Notes: generated by a model from the letters alone, not told the origin. DNA of 44,634 bases from Mycobacterium gordonae (GCF_002101675.1 NZ_LQOY01000229.1:1-44634), one strand, 5' to 3'. Counted from the first letter of the stretch, positions 31,440 through 38,780 are shown. Numbers and translations are program-made.

Positions 31440-32374
31440 GTCTGCGCGACACCGTCCTGGTGCTGCGCGCTCTCGGCCTCGGTGACCTGTTGACATCCGT
31501 CCCGGCCTTGCGTGGCCTGCGGCGGCACTATCGCGACGCCACGCTGGTTCTGGCCGCTCCCGCCCGGTATCGCGAACTGGCGCTGCTGACCGGCGCGGTC
31601 GACGACGTGCTGCCCACCGAATCTCTCGGCGACCTGGCGACCCTGCCCGCCCAGCCTTCGGTGGCGGTGAATCTGCACGGCTGCGGCCCGCAGAGCCACG
31701 ACCATCTGCTGGCCTGGCGGCCCAGATCCGTGATCACTCACTCCCATCCCCGGTACCCGAGATTGTCCGGGCCGTCGTGGTGCGCCGAAGAGCATGAGAT
31801 CAACCGTTGGTGCGCGTTGCTCGAATGGTCCGGGATCCGTTGTGAGTCAACTGATGTGTTGATCAGCCGGCCCGAGGTAGAGAACGGTGAAACCGATGCG
31901 GTGGTGATCCATCCGGGCGCGTCGGCACCGGCGCGACAGTGGCCTGTGGACAGGTTCGCCGCGGTGGCCGCCGCGCTGCGCAATGACGGGCACGACGTCT
32001 TGATCACCGGATCGGCAGCGGAATTCGACCTCGCCCACGCAGTGGCCCGGGCCGCTGGCCTACCCCGCACGGCGGTGCTGGCCGGATTACTGGACCTGCC
32101 CGCACTGACGGCGCTGGTGTGCGACAGCACGTTGGTGATCTGTGGTGACACGGGCATGGCGCATCTGGCCGCGGCCACCGGCACCGCGTCGGTGGTGTTG
32201 TTCGGCCCGACCGCTCCGAGCCGATGGGGTCCGCGCGGACCGGCACCCCATGTCGCGCTATGGGCCGGCAGAACCGGTGACCCGCACGGGGCTGTTCCGG
32301 ACCCGAACCTGTTGCGGATCGACACCGCCAGCGTGCTTGCGGCAAGCCGCCGCATGCTGAACGAGGCCGCATGA
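31436..32374 (+). CDS. Second GT9-family glycosyltransferase (heptosyltransferase-like)
   Basis: 312 residues. The start is LRDTVLVLRALGLGDLLTSVPALRGLRRHY. The donor-binding part has VVIHPGASAPARQWPVDRFAAVA and LVICGDTGMAHLAAATGTASVVLFGPTAPSRWGP. I take the GTG at 31436 because it overlaps the SDR stop as GTGA, the same pattern as most junctions here; GTG 31409 or 31430 are possible. With the first GT9 the cluster has two heptosyltransferase-like enzymes, which would allow a diheptose or two linkages. Confidence 0.85.
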   Translation: MSLRDTVLVLRALGLGDLLTSVPALRGLRRHYRDATLVLAAPARYRELALLTGAVDDVLPTESLGDLATLPAQPSVAVNLHGCGPQSHDHLLAWRPRSVITHSHPRYPRLSGPSWCAEEHEINRWCALLEWSGIRCESTDVLISRPEVENGETDAVVIHPGASAPARQWPVDRFAAVAAALRNDGHDVLITGSAAEFDLAHAVARAAGLPRTAVLAGLLDLPALTALVCDSTLVICGDTGMAHLAAATGTASVVLFGPTAPSRWGPRGPAPHVALWAGRTGDPHGAVPDPNLLRIDTASVLAASRRMLNEAA

Positions 32375-33666
32375 GCACCACCCCGCGGGTAGGCGTAGTG
32401 GGAGTCGGCTACGTCGGTCTGACCACTGCGGTCTGCATGGCGGGCCGTGGTCTGGACACCGTCGCCGTCGACGTCGACGCCAACCGGGTCGCCAAACTCG
32501 CTGCCGGGACACCAATCATCGACGAACCCGACCTGCCCCGCCTGCTGCGCGACGGATTGTCCGCCGGCCTGCTGAGATTCAGCGTCAGCTTCTCCGACCT
32601 GGTCGACCGCGACGTCGTCTTCATCTGCGTTCCCACACCCACTGGCGAGGAAGGGCAGGCCGACCTGACGGCGGTGTGCTCGGTGGTCGATCGGCTGGGC
32701 GAGGTGCTGCGCCGCGGCGCCATCGTGGCCATCAAGTCGACCGTCCCGGTAGGAACCACCTCCGCAATGGCAAAACGACTACAGGGCAGAGGCATTCGGG
32801 TGATATCGACGCCGGAGTTCCTGCGCGAGGGCCGGGCGGTACATGACTTCCGGCACCCGGACCGGGTGGTGATCGGCACCCACGACGACGGTGCGGATCA
32901 GGTGGTACGCCATGCCTACGGCACGGATGCCGAACCGGTTATGCGAATGACTCCGGAAAGCGCGGAACTGGCCAAGTATGCCAGCAATGCCTTTCTGGCC
33001 GTGAAGCTTTCCTACACCAATTCCCTGGCCGCACTGTGCGCACGGGTCGGCGCCGACATCAACGACGTGACCGGCTGCATGGGCGCCGACAGCCGGATCG
33101 GGCCCGAGTTCCTGCGTCCGGGCCCGGGCTGGGGCGGATCGTGCCTGCCGAAAGACACCGCCGCACTTCTGCATACGGCACGCCAGCATGGGCTGTCCGT
33201 CGCCGAGGTCGACGCGGCACGCATGACCAATACCGCCCAGGCCGATCGCATCGCCTCGACCCTGCAGCACGCGGTGGGCCGCAGCCTCGAGGGCTGCCGA
33301 ATCACGGCTCTTGGGCTGACATTCAAGGCCTCCACCAGCGACACCAGGGACTCACCGGCTCTGGCCGCCTGCCGTGAGCTGTCCCGGCGCGGCGCGCAGG
33401 TGCTGGGTTACGACCCGAGGCTGCACAACATCGATCCAGCGGAATTGCACGATGCCGGGGTGACTGCCGTCGACGAACCCTACCGCGCCGCGAAGGCCGC
33501 CGACGCCATCGTGCTGTTGACCGAATGGTCCCAGTTCGCGGAACTCGACTGGCAGCCGATCGCACGCGAGGCGCCGGGCGCGGTCGTGTTGGACACCAGG
33601 AATCTGCTCGACCCGGCGACGGTCCGGTCGGCCGGACTGAGATATCTGGGAAATGGTGTGGCGTAG
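32371..33666 (+). CDS. UDP-glucose 6-dehydrogenase
   Basis: 431 residues. NAD binding is VGVVGVGYVGLTTAVCMAGRG. Further blocks are FICVPTPTGEEGQADLTAV, STPEFLREGRAV and GWGGSCLPKDTAALL with catalytic Cys258. It oxidises UDP-glucose to UDP-glucuronate in two NAD steps, supplying the epimerase/decarboxylase at 23656. ATG overlapped by the GT9 stop (ATGA). Last gene of the cluster; a perfect 12-base hairpin follows. Confidence 0.92.
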   Translation: MSTTPRVGVVGVGYVGLTTAVCMAGRGLDTVAVDVDANRVAKLAAGTPIIDEPDLPRLLRDGLSAGLLRFSVSFSDLVDRDVVFICVPTPTGEEGQADLTAVCSVVDRLGEVLRRGAIVAIKSTVPVGTTSAMAKRLQGRGIRVISTPEFLREGRAVHDFRHPDRVVIGTHDDGADQVVRHAYGTDAEPVMRMTPESAELAKYASNAFLAVKLSYTNSLAALCARVGADINDVTGCMGADSRIGPEFLRPGPGWGGSCLPKDTAALLHTARQHGLSVAEVDAARMTNTAQADRIASTLQHAVGRSLEGCRITALGLTFKASTSDTRDSPALAACRELSRRGAQVLGYDPRLHNIDPAELHDAGVTAVDEPYRAAKAADAIVLLTEWSQFAELDWQPIAREAPGAVVLDTRNLLDPATVRSAGLRYLGNGVA

Positions 33667-33683
33667 GGCGTCTCAGAATGGGT

Positions 33684-33711
33684 GCGGCCCTGGCCGACTG
33701 GCCAGGGCCGC
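33684..33711 (+). terminator. Bidirectional hairpin terminator ending the glycan cluster
   Basis: GCGGCCCTGGCC pairs perfectly with GGCCAGGGCCGC around a GACT loop, between the UDP-glucose dehydrogenase stop and the convergent CsbD stop. It can serve both strands. Confidence 0.75.
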
Positions 33712-33726
33712 TGCAGGAGAGCCCGC

Positions 33727-33975
33727 TTACTGGTTGGACTTCTGTCGTTCCTCGGCAGCCTCGGCGCCACCGCGTGCGGATTCGGCTTCCGCCTCTTTCT
33801 TGGCGACGTCGCGCTGCGCGTCGGCCTTGTCCTGCTGAGCCTCGCCCTCATTCTTCAAGTCGTCGCTGCCGGTAACGGTGCCGACGGCTTCCTTGGCCTT
33901 GCCTTTGATTCCCTCGGCGACACCTTTGACGCCTTCTTGGGGTCCACTGTCCTTGTCGCTCATTCGCTTTCCCAT
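33727..33975 (-). CDS. CsbD-family stress protein
   Basis: 82 residues, highly charged and without cysteine. It opens MGKRMSDKDSGPQEGVKGVA, then has GIKGKAKEAVGTVTGSDDLKNEGEAQQDKADAQRD, the CsbD signature (KGKxKExxGxxTGxxxL...G..QxxxG). The tail is Ala/Glu-rich. CsbD of B. subtilis belongs to the SigB general stress regulon, and this gene has a SigF/SigB-type promoter about 40 bases upstream. The start may be the second ATG (33963). Function is unknown; such proteins are often intrinsically disordered. Confidence 0.85.
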   Translation of the reverse strand: MGKRMSDKDSGPQEGVKGVAEGIKGKAKEAVGTVTGSDDLKNEGEAQQDKADAQRDVAKKEAEAESARGGAEAAEERQKSNQ

Positions 33976-34016
33976 CTATCGGTAGTCACCGCGATTGCGC
34001 GGCAACGCAGCTTCGG

Positions 34017-34041
34017 GTTCCCGGTATCCGCTACCTGAAAC
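34017..34041 (-). promoter_or_regulatory. SigF/SigB-type promoter of the CsbD gene
   Basis: Minus strand GTTT (34041-34038), 15-base spacer, GGGAAC (34022-34017), one mismatch to GGGTAC. Confidence 0.55.
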
Positions 34042-34109
34042 AGTGGCGGCCGCGTCGGACGACGCAATTGGCCAATGCGCGAAAACAATCGGGCTCTACG
34101 ACCGTATAC

Positions 34110-34134
34110 GTTTGGCCCCGCCTGCCCCGGGTAG
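34110..34134 (+). promoter_or_regulatory. SigF/SigB-type promoter of the degenerate SDR gene
   Basis: GTTT at 34110-34113, 15-base spacer, GGGTAG at 34129-34134, one mismatch. The ATG at 34167 lies 32 bases downstream. Confidence 0.55.
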
Positions 34135-34166
34135 CACCACGCTAGCGCGGACCTGGGAGACTGTTG

Positions 34167-34892
34167 ATGACTGCAAGATTAGCCTTGATTACCGGTGCCA
34201 GCTGTGGCGTGGGCTTCGCATTGGCCGAACAGCTTGCCCGGCGTGGTTACGACCTCGTCATTGCCGATCGATACGACGAAATACACACGGCAGCAGCGGC
34301 GCTCACCGTGTTCGGCACCGAAGTGCAGGCCGAGCAGATCGACCTGTGCGAGGCCGGTAACGCTTACGTGCTGCACCGGCGCGTGATGGCGGCCGGCCGG
34401 CCGGTGGTAGCGGCGGCGCTGACCACCGCGGTCGACGATGCCTCGTTCTCCGACGGCACCCTCGATGGCGCGCTGGGAGAAGTCGACAAGTGCGTGCGTG
34501 GGATCATGGCGCTGGCCCGCCGTCAAGCCGAGCGGATGGCGATGTTCGGGCGCGGCCGCATCGTCTTGACCGCCTCCCCGGAAGACCGGAAGCCGGGCAT
34601 GGACACCGCGGTGCACTTTTCCACCGCCGCGTTCCTGCAAGCGTTCGCGGACCAACTCAATACCGAGCTCAGTGACGCCGGCGTCGAAGTCGTTGCACTG
34701 ATGCCGAAACCGAACACTCGGGACATCGCACCGCTCACCCGACAAGCCCTGGAGGCCCTCACCGGCGACGACAAGCAGGGAATCGCGGCCCGGGCAACCG
34801 GCGCCATGACCGCGCTGGCCGAACGATTCGTTCCCGACCTCGTCAAAAACCCGGTCCGGCAGATCATTTCACCGACCGGGCAGGCGGTTTGA
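34167..34892 (+). CDS. Short-chain dehydrogenase fold lacking catalytic Tyr and Lys
   Basis: 241 residues. The cofactor loop is intact (LALITGASCGVGFALAEQL, residues 5-23), and GRGRIVLTASPEDR gives the catalytic-Ser strand. Where active members have YxxxK, the sequence is HFSTAAF: position 151 is Phe and 155 is Ala. The usual NNAG motif is also lost (AAALTTA). It may be a non-catalytic nucleotide-binding protein. The C-terminal part (VPDLVKNPVRQIISPTG) has no known domain. It has its own stress promoter. Confidence 0.8.
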   Translation: MTARLALITGASCGVGFALAEQLARRGYDLVIADRYDEIHTAAAALTVFGTEVQAEQIDLCEAGNAYVLHRRVMAAGRPVVAAALTTAVDDASFSDGTLDGALGEVDKCVRGIMALARRQAERMAMFGRGRIVLTASPEDRKPGMDTAVHFSTAAFLQAFADQLNTELSDAGVEVVALMPKPNTRDIAPLTRQALEALTGDDKQGIAARATGAMTALAERFVPDLVKNPVRQIISPTGQAV

Positions 34893-34911
34893 TAGAGGTC
34901 GATTGGGGAAT
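34887..34911 (+). promoter_or_regulatory. SigF/SigB-type promoter of the DUF7218/Rho-N gene
   Basis: GTTT at 34887-34890 (preceded by G, as in GGTTT), 15-base spacer, GGGAAT at 34906-34911. It overlaps the stop codon of the SDR gene. Confidence 0.58.
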
Positions 34912-34945
34912 GCACTCAGCGAGATCAATGTAGGAGGTGGCTGCT

Positions 34946-35203
34946 ATGCCGAATTCGTCGATCAAGAACGAGAAGCTGTACAAGGACTTGCGGAAGAAGG
35001 GTGACTCGAAAGAGAAGGCCGCGCGGATCTCCAATGCGGCCGCCGGCCAAGGGAAGTCCAAGGTCGCGAGCAAGGGCGGTAAGTCCGGATCGTATGGGGA
35101 CTGGACCGTTCCGGAGCTGAAGAAGCGGGCCAAAGAGCTGGGCATTTCCGGCTATTCCGGCCTGACGAAGGACAAGTTGGTCCAGAAGTTGCGCAACCAC
35201 TGA
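34946..35203 (+). CDS. DUF7218 protein with C-terminal Rho-N/SAP-like domain
   Basis: 85 residues. The basic N-terminal half MPNSSIKNEKLYKDLRKKGD, then SKEKAARISNAAA, is a helix with many Lys. A Gly/Lys/Ser linker and a Rho termination factor N-terminal type domain follow (WTVPELKKRAKELGISGYSG, then LTKDKLVQKL, about residues 52-84), which binds nucleic acid. TAGGAGGT stands about 7 bases before the ATG at 34946. Similar small Rho-N proteins occur in stress regulons of actinobacteria. Likely a small DNA- or RNA-binding stress protein. Confidence 0.83.
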   Translation: MPNSSIKNEKLYKDLRKKGDSKEKAARISNAAAGQGKSKVASKGGKSGSYGDWTVPELKKRAKELGISGYSGLTKDKLVQKLRNH

Positions 35204-35212
35204 TCAGCCGGG

Positions 35213-35383
35213 TCAGTCCGGAGGCTCGTCCTGCGGTCCCCGCACCGGAGCATCTTCCCGCTCGGTCGCATTGCCGGGCACCTGTTGGTCCCGGCGTTCG
35301 TCGACGACGTTCTGCTGGAGTTCGTCGACCACATCTTCGAGGTCCTCGTCACGGCGGAGTCCACGACTCGGTTGCGGTTCCAT
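35213..35383 (-). CDS. Small acidic protein of unknown function (56 aa)
   Basis: The minus-strand frame starts MEPQPSRGLRRDEDLEDVVD and continues ELQQNVVDERRDQQVPGNAT, ending in PQDEPPD. It is strongly charged, without cysteine or hydrophobic segment. GC at third positions is high, as in real genes here. There is no ribosome binding site, but a GGGTAC -10 element ends 11 bases before the ATG, giving the same leaderless layout as other stress genes in the window. Function unknown. Confidence 0.6.
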   Translation of the reverse strand: MEPQPSRGLRRDEDLEDVVDELQQNVVDERRDQQVPGNATEREDAPVRGPQDEPPD

Positions 35384-35394
35384 GGTTTTGGGAG

Positions 35395-35419
35395 GTACCC
35401 GTAATCGGCGGTTTTACCC
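35395..35419 (-). promoter_or_regulatory. Possible SigF/SigB-type promoter of the 56-aa gene
   Basis: Minus strand GGGTAC (35400-35395) with GGGT at 35419-35416, 15 bases upstream. The -10 is perfect, the -35 matches only at G and T. Confidence 0.42.
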
Positions 35420-35426
35420 ACGCCCC

Positions 35427-35987
35427 TCAGTTCCGCAGACCGAGGCGGTCGACGAGCACCAGGAAAGCCGCGGCGAAATGGTTCTCCGCCGTCTCGCGCG
35501 CGATTCGATCCCAGTCAAGCTGCTCCCTGACGGCCCTGGCGGCCGGAATCAGTTTGGTGAAATCGCAATAGTGCTCGGTGAGGGCACGGAGTTTCTGGAT
35601 GAACACGGTCGTGGGCGGCAGCACCGGAATCGAGATCGCCAGCACCACGCGCTGCTCGGCGCACGACAGCGCCTCGGGAGTCACCCGCACGCCGTTGACG
35701 CGGTGCAGCACATCGACCATCGTCTCGCCGAGGTGGGCCTTGAACAGCCAGTCCTCCGGCGGACGTGCTATCCGGAATCCGGCCTTGCCCAAAGTGGTGG
35801 CCGCGAGCGGCACGTCCGCTTCGGCCACCACGATGTCGACGTCATGCGTCGGCTCGGGGGCGCCGTAAGCCCACAGCGCGTAGCTGCCCGCCAGCGCGAA
35901 TGGCGGGCCGTGCTCTTTGAGTGCCGACACCGCAGAACGCAGTGCTTCGCGAAGTTCGGTACAGGACGGGTCGGGGGTCGAATTCAT
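35427..35987 (-). CDS. Nucleotidyltransferase-fold protein (MNT/DUF6036-like)
   Basis: 186 residues. The minimal nucleotidyltransferase signature is FALAGSYALWAYG (Gly34-Ser35) followed by THDVDIVV (Asp49, Asp51). A helical C-terminal part includes FIQKLRALTEHYCDFTKLIP. This resembles toxin-antitoxin-type or DUF6036-type transferases, but no partner HEPN or antitoxin gene adjoins it, so I do not call a TA system. The ATG at 35987 is preferred to an upstream in-frame start because a GGGTAT -10 lies at 36000-36005. Confidence 0.74.
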   Translation of the reverse strand: MNSTPDPSCTELREALRSAVSALKEHGPPFALAGSYALWAYGAPEPTHDVDIVVAEADVPLAATTLGKAGFRIARPPEDWLFKAHLGETMVDVLHRVNGVRVTPEALSCAEQRVVLAISIPVLPPTTVFIQKLRALTEHYCDFTKLIPAARAVREQLDWDRIARETAENHFAAAFLVLVDRLGLRN

Positions 35988-35999
35988 GGTCGCTACGGC

Positions 36000-36024
36000 A
36001 TACCCGGCGGTGGCCAATGGCAAC
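36000..36024 (-). promoter_or_regulatory. SigF/SigB-type promoter of the nucleotidyltransferase gene
   Basis: Minus strand GTTG (36024-36021), 15-base spacer, GGGTAT (36005-36000). The ATG follows 12 bases after the -10. Confidence 0.55.
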
Positions 36025-36053
36025 CGGGGGCCGGGTTGTGCTGTCGCTCAACC

Positions 36054-36078
36054 GTTTAGTCGGTATCGAAAAGGGAAA
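36054..36078 (+). promoter_or_regulatory. Possible SigF/SigB-type promoter upstream of the acyl-CoA dehydrogenase gene
   Basis: GTTT at 36054-36057, 15-base spacer, GGGAAA at 36073-36078. It lies 193 bases before the dehydrogenase ATG, leaving a long leader that holds no well-supported gene. Confidence 0.45.
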
Positions 36079-36271
36079 TCAGATGCATTATGTCAGCCGC
36101 AGTGTCGCGTACGGATGTTGACTTGGCGTCGCGCTTCCAGCATGCTGACAACCACATTTGCCGAGACGCCGCACGGTCGGTCGTTATTTCGGCACGAATC
36201 CGGGCTCGGGCGCCACACGGATTTGCTGATCACAATAGTTCGCTTTCTGAAAGCGCGACGGGGGATGTCGC

Positions 36272-37219
36272 ATGACGGCCGGATTGGTTCAGCACTGGCT
36301 GGACTCGGGACGATTGGAATTGCCGTTGCCGGCAGCGGGCTATACCGCTGAGCGCCTGCAGCGGTTGGCGCGTTTGGCGCAAGACGACATTGCCGCGGCT
36401 CGCATCGCGGAAGCCCATGTGGACGCCGTCGCGATCTTGCACGAACTGGGTGGAAAGCCGCCCGAGGCCGGCCAGCTCTGGGGTGTGTGGGCGGCCGAAA
36501 GTGTAGAGGCGAAGTTGACCGCCACCAGCATCTCTGGGGACGAGTTCGTGCTCAACGGCACCAAGGTGTGGTGCTCGGGCGCCGGGTTCTGCTCGAACGC
36601 CCTGGTCACCGCGCACCTGGAGGGCGGTGAGCAGGGTCTGTTCGCGGTCACCCTCACCGACGTCGGGGTCAGGCCGCTGCCCAGCACCTGGTGGAACCCG
36701 GGCATGGCGGGCAGTGACACGCGGTCGGTGCAGTTCAGCAACGTGCACGCCATCCTGGTCGGCGAGCCGGGCGATTATCCGACCCGTGCGGGGTTCTGGC
36801 ATGGGGCGATCGGGGTGGCCGCCTGCTGGCTCGGCGGCGCCCGCCGCGTTGCCGATCCGTTGTATCGGTGTGCCCGCAGCGAATCGGCGGACGCCTATGC
36901 CCTGGCGCACCTGGGTGCCGTCGATGCGGCGCTGGCCGCCGGGGACGCGATGCTGGGTGGGGCGGCGGCGCATATCGATGCCGACCCGTTCGACCGGACC
37001 GGTAACGCCCAGTTGCTGGCCCGGCGTGTTCGCGCGGTCGTGGAACACGCCGTCGACGAAGCGATCACCCGCACCGGACGGGCCCTCGGGCCCGGCCCGC
37101 TGTGCGAGGACGGCAGGCACGCCCAGCGGGTGGCCGACCTGACCATCTACATCAGACAAAGCCACGCCGAACGCGACCTGGCGGAACTGGGCCGGTTGGC
37201 CGGGCGGCGCAGCCGTTGA
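36272..37219 (+). CDS. Short acyl-CoA dehydrogenase-like protein
   Basis: 315 residues, shorter than the usual 380. The flavin-side blocks are recognisable: LWGVWAAESVEAKLTATSIS, VLNGTKVWCSGAGFCSNALVTA and VQFSNVHAI. The C-terminal helical domain is present in reduced form (AHLGAVDAALAAGDAML, AVVEHAVDEAITRTGRALGP). The canonical catalytic Glu region near the C-terminus is not clear. Such shortened members occur in mycobacterial clusters with PIG-L deacetylases and glycosyltransferases. GGGGGAT precedes the ATG. The endonuclease/phosphatase gene follows after 28 bases. Confidence 0.78.
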   Translation: MTAGLVQHWLDSGRLELPLPAAGYTAERLQRLARLAQDDIAAARIAEAHVDAVAILHELGGKPPEAGQLWGVWAAESVEAKLTATSISGDEFVLNGTKVWCSGAGFCSNALVTAHLEGGEQGLFAVTLTDVGVRPLPSTWWNPGMAGSDTRSVQFSNVHAILVGEPGDYPTRAGFWHGAIGVAACWLGGARRVADPLYRCARSESADAYALAHLGAVDAALAAGDAMLGGAAAHIDADPFDRTGNAQLLARRVRAVVEHAVDEAITRTGRALGPGPLCEDGRHAQRVADLTIYIRQSHAERDLAELGRLAGRRSR

Positions 37220-37247
37220 GGGCCACGCGGGGGCGGGCTGGGTTCTG

Positions 37248-38009
37248 GTGCGGATAGCGACGTTCAACATCCTGCATGGCCGAACCCTGGGGGACGGGGT
37301 TGACCCGCGGCGACTCGAGGACTGCGTGCGGAAGCTGGATCCCGACGTGCTGGCCTTGCAGGAAGTGGATTTCGACCAGCCCCGCTCCGGCCGGACGGAT
37401 CTGACCGCGGCCGCGGCGGAGGTGATGGGTGCGGTGGAGCATCGGTTCGTGGCCGCCATCTCGGGCACTCCTGGAGCGACCTGGATGGCTGCCACCGGCC
37501 GCGAACAACCCGGGACCGCGGCCTACGGGATCGCGTTGCTGTCGCGGTTCCCGGTGACCAGCTGGCAAGTGGTGCGGTTGCCGCGCATCCCGATGCGCTT
37601 TCCGATGTATCTGCCGGGTCCCAACAAGGTGATGATTGTCGACGAGGAGCCGCGCGCGGCGGTTATTGCGCGGGTGCGTACGCCGCTGGGGCTGATGACG
37701 GTGGCCAACACCCACTTGTCTTTCGTGCCGGCGTGGAATGTGCGGCAGCTGCGGCGCCTGGTGCGCGATCTGCGCGGCCTGCCGGGGCCACGGCTGCTGA
37801 TGGGTGACCTGAACCTGACGCCCGCACCCGTGCACCGCTGGACGGGTATGCGGCCACTGGCGTCGGCAGTGACGTTTCCCGCCGATGCGCCGACTCGTCA
37901 GCTCGACCACATCGTGACCGACGACAAGCAACTGCGCGCGGGCGCGACCGTCGCCGAATTGATGCCGATCTCGGATCACCGGCCGCTGGCAGTCGACCTG
38001 CACCGCTGA
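37248..38009 (+). CDS. Endonuclease/exonuclease/phosphatase-family metal-dependent hydrolase
   Basis: 253 residues. The EEP motifs run in order: RIATFNILHGR (Asn7), LALQEVDFDQPR (Glu), NTHLSFVPAWN, LLMGDLNLTP (Asp and Asn) and ISDHRPLAVDL (Asp, His). Members cleave phosphodiesters or phosphomonoesters in nucleic acids, phospholipids or inositol phosphates; no signal peptide is present, so it acts in the cytoplasm. GTG start, no clear ribosome binding site. Confidence 0.86.
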   Translation: MRIATFNILHGRTLGDGVDPRRLEDCVRKLDPDVLALQEVDFDQPRSGRTDLTAAAAEVMGAVEHRFVAAISGTPGATWMAATGREQPGTAAYGIALLSRFPVTSWQVVRLPRIPMRFPMYLPGPNKVMIVDEEPRAAVIARVRTPLGLMTVANTHLSFVPAWNVRQLRRLVRDLRGLPGPRLLMGDLNLTPAPVHRWTGMRPLASAVTFPADAPTRQLDHIVTDDKQLRAGATVAELMPISDHRPLAVDLHR

Positions 38010-38010
38010 G

Positions 38011-38178
38011 TCAGTCCTGCTGGCTGCGCGCCTCCGCGCCCGTCATCCCCGCATCGAAGTCGTCATCGGCGGCCGTGCGTCCCACGTAGTCACCGTCGTC
38101 CTCGCGTCCTTCGCGGGAGTTGGCGACGTGCTCGTCGCCCTCCACGTCTTCTTCGCTCTTTTCCTTGCCGCCGGTCAT
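38011..38178 (-). CDS. Small acidic protein of unknown function (55 aa)
   Basis: The minus-strand frame starts MTGGKEKSEEDVEGDEHVAN and ends MTGAEARSQQD. It is very acidic, predicted disordered, no cysteine. A perfect AAGGAGGTCGCG ribosome binding site precedes the ATG at 38178, which strongly supports translation. It lies 44 bases after the isochorismatase-like gene on the same strand and probably shares its transcript. Its stop is 1 base past the convergent EEP gene's stop. Function unknown. Confidence 0.75.
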   Translation of the reverse strand: MTGGKEKSEEDVEGDEHVANSREGREDDGDYVGRTAADDDFDAGMTGAEARSQQD

Positions 38179-38222
38179 CGCGACCTCCTTCGGTCTTCGG
38201 GGGTGGTTGGCTGCGGTGCCCG

Positions 38223-38780
38223 TTATGGCAGGCAGTGTTCGGCTTTCACGAGCTCGGCGCTCATATTGCGTTCCATCATCTTCAGCGCGGCCGAACCCAG
38301 TTCGTCATCGATGTGTGCGACCGCGTCGGACGGCACTACCACGTCGTAGTGGCGCAGGTAGCCGTCCAGCGCGCTGTAGAGGATGCACTGCTCGGTGACC
38401 TGACCGGCGAGTACGAGCCGTTGAGTCTTCAGGCGATCCAGCAGATAGTCGAGCGCCGTGGAGTAGAAGACGCTGTGCCGGACCTTGGTGAGCAGGTAGG
38501 TGTCGGATGGCGGCACCAGCGGCTTGACCAGCTCGGGCCGCTTGCCGTCCAGCGCGCTGGAGATGATGGCCTGGCGGTCGGCGGTGAAGTTGCCGTGGTT
38601 GTCGTTGACGTAGATGAGGTCGACGTCGTCGTGGTTGCGGGCGGCGTTGACCAGGCCGACCAAGGGATCGATGATGCCGGCGACGTTGTCGGCCAGCCGA
38701 TCGGCGTCGGGATGGTCGTAGTCGTTGAACATGTCGATGATCAGCACGGCGGTATCACTCACAGACGACTTGTACCCCAT
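38223..38780 (-). CDS. Isochorismatase-family cysteine hydrolase
   Basis: 185 residues. The catalytic triad is Asp16 (VLIIDMFNDY), Lys99 (LLTKVRHSVFYST) and Cys132 (LAGQVTEQCILYSA). Family members hydrolyse nicotinamide, ureido or other amide substrates, or isochorismate; the substrate cannot be read. The ATG at 38780 follows CCCGGAG and removes a spurious upstream extension. It is divergent from the UsfY-like gene, with a 21-base palindrome between them. The 55-aa acidic gene follows downstream. Confidence 0.87.
   Translation of the reverse strand: MGYKSSVSDTAVLIIDMFNDYDHPDADRLADNVAGIIDPLVGLVNAARNHDDVDLIYVNDNHGNFTADRQAIISSALDGKRPELVKPLVPPSDTYLLTKVRHSVFYSTALDYLLDRLKTQRLVLAGQVTEQCILYSALDGYLRHYDVVVPSDAVAHIDDELGSAALKMMERNMSAELVKAEHCLP

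Noticed and set aside
35427..35987. Toxin-antitoxin system of MNT/HEPN type
   Set aside because: A nucleotidyltransferase fold is present, but neither neighbour is a HEPN or antitoxin protein.
36090..36275. 61-codon frame translationally coupled (ATGA) to the acyl-CoA dehydrogenase
   Set aside because: Third-position GC is only about 60 percent, far below neighbours, and the product has no recognisable pattern. Kept as a finding about the leader, not as a gene.
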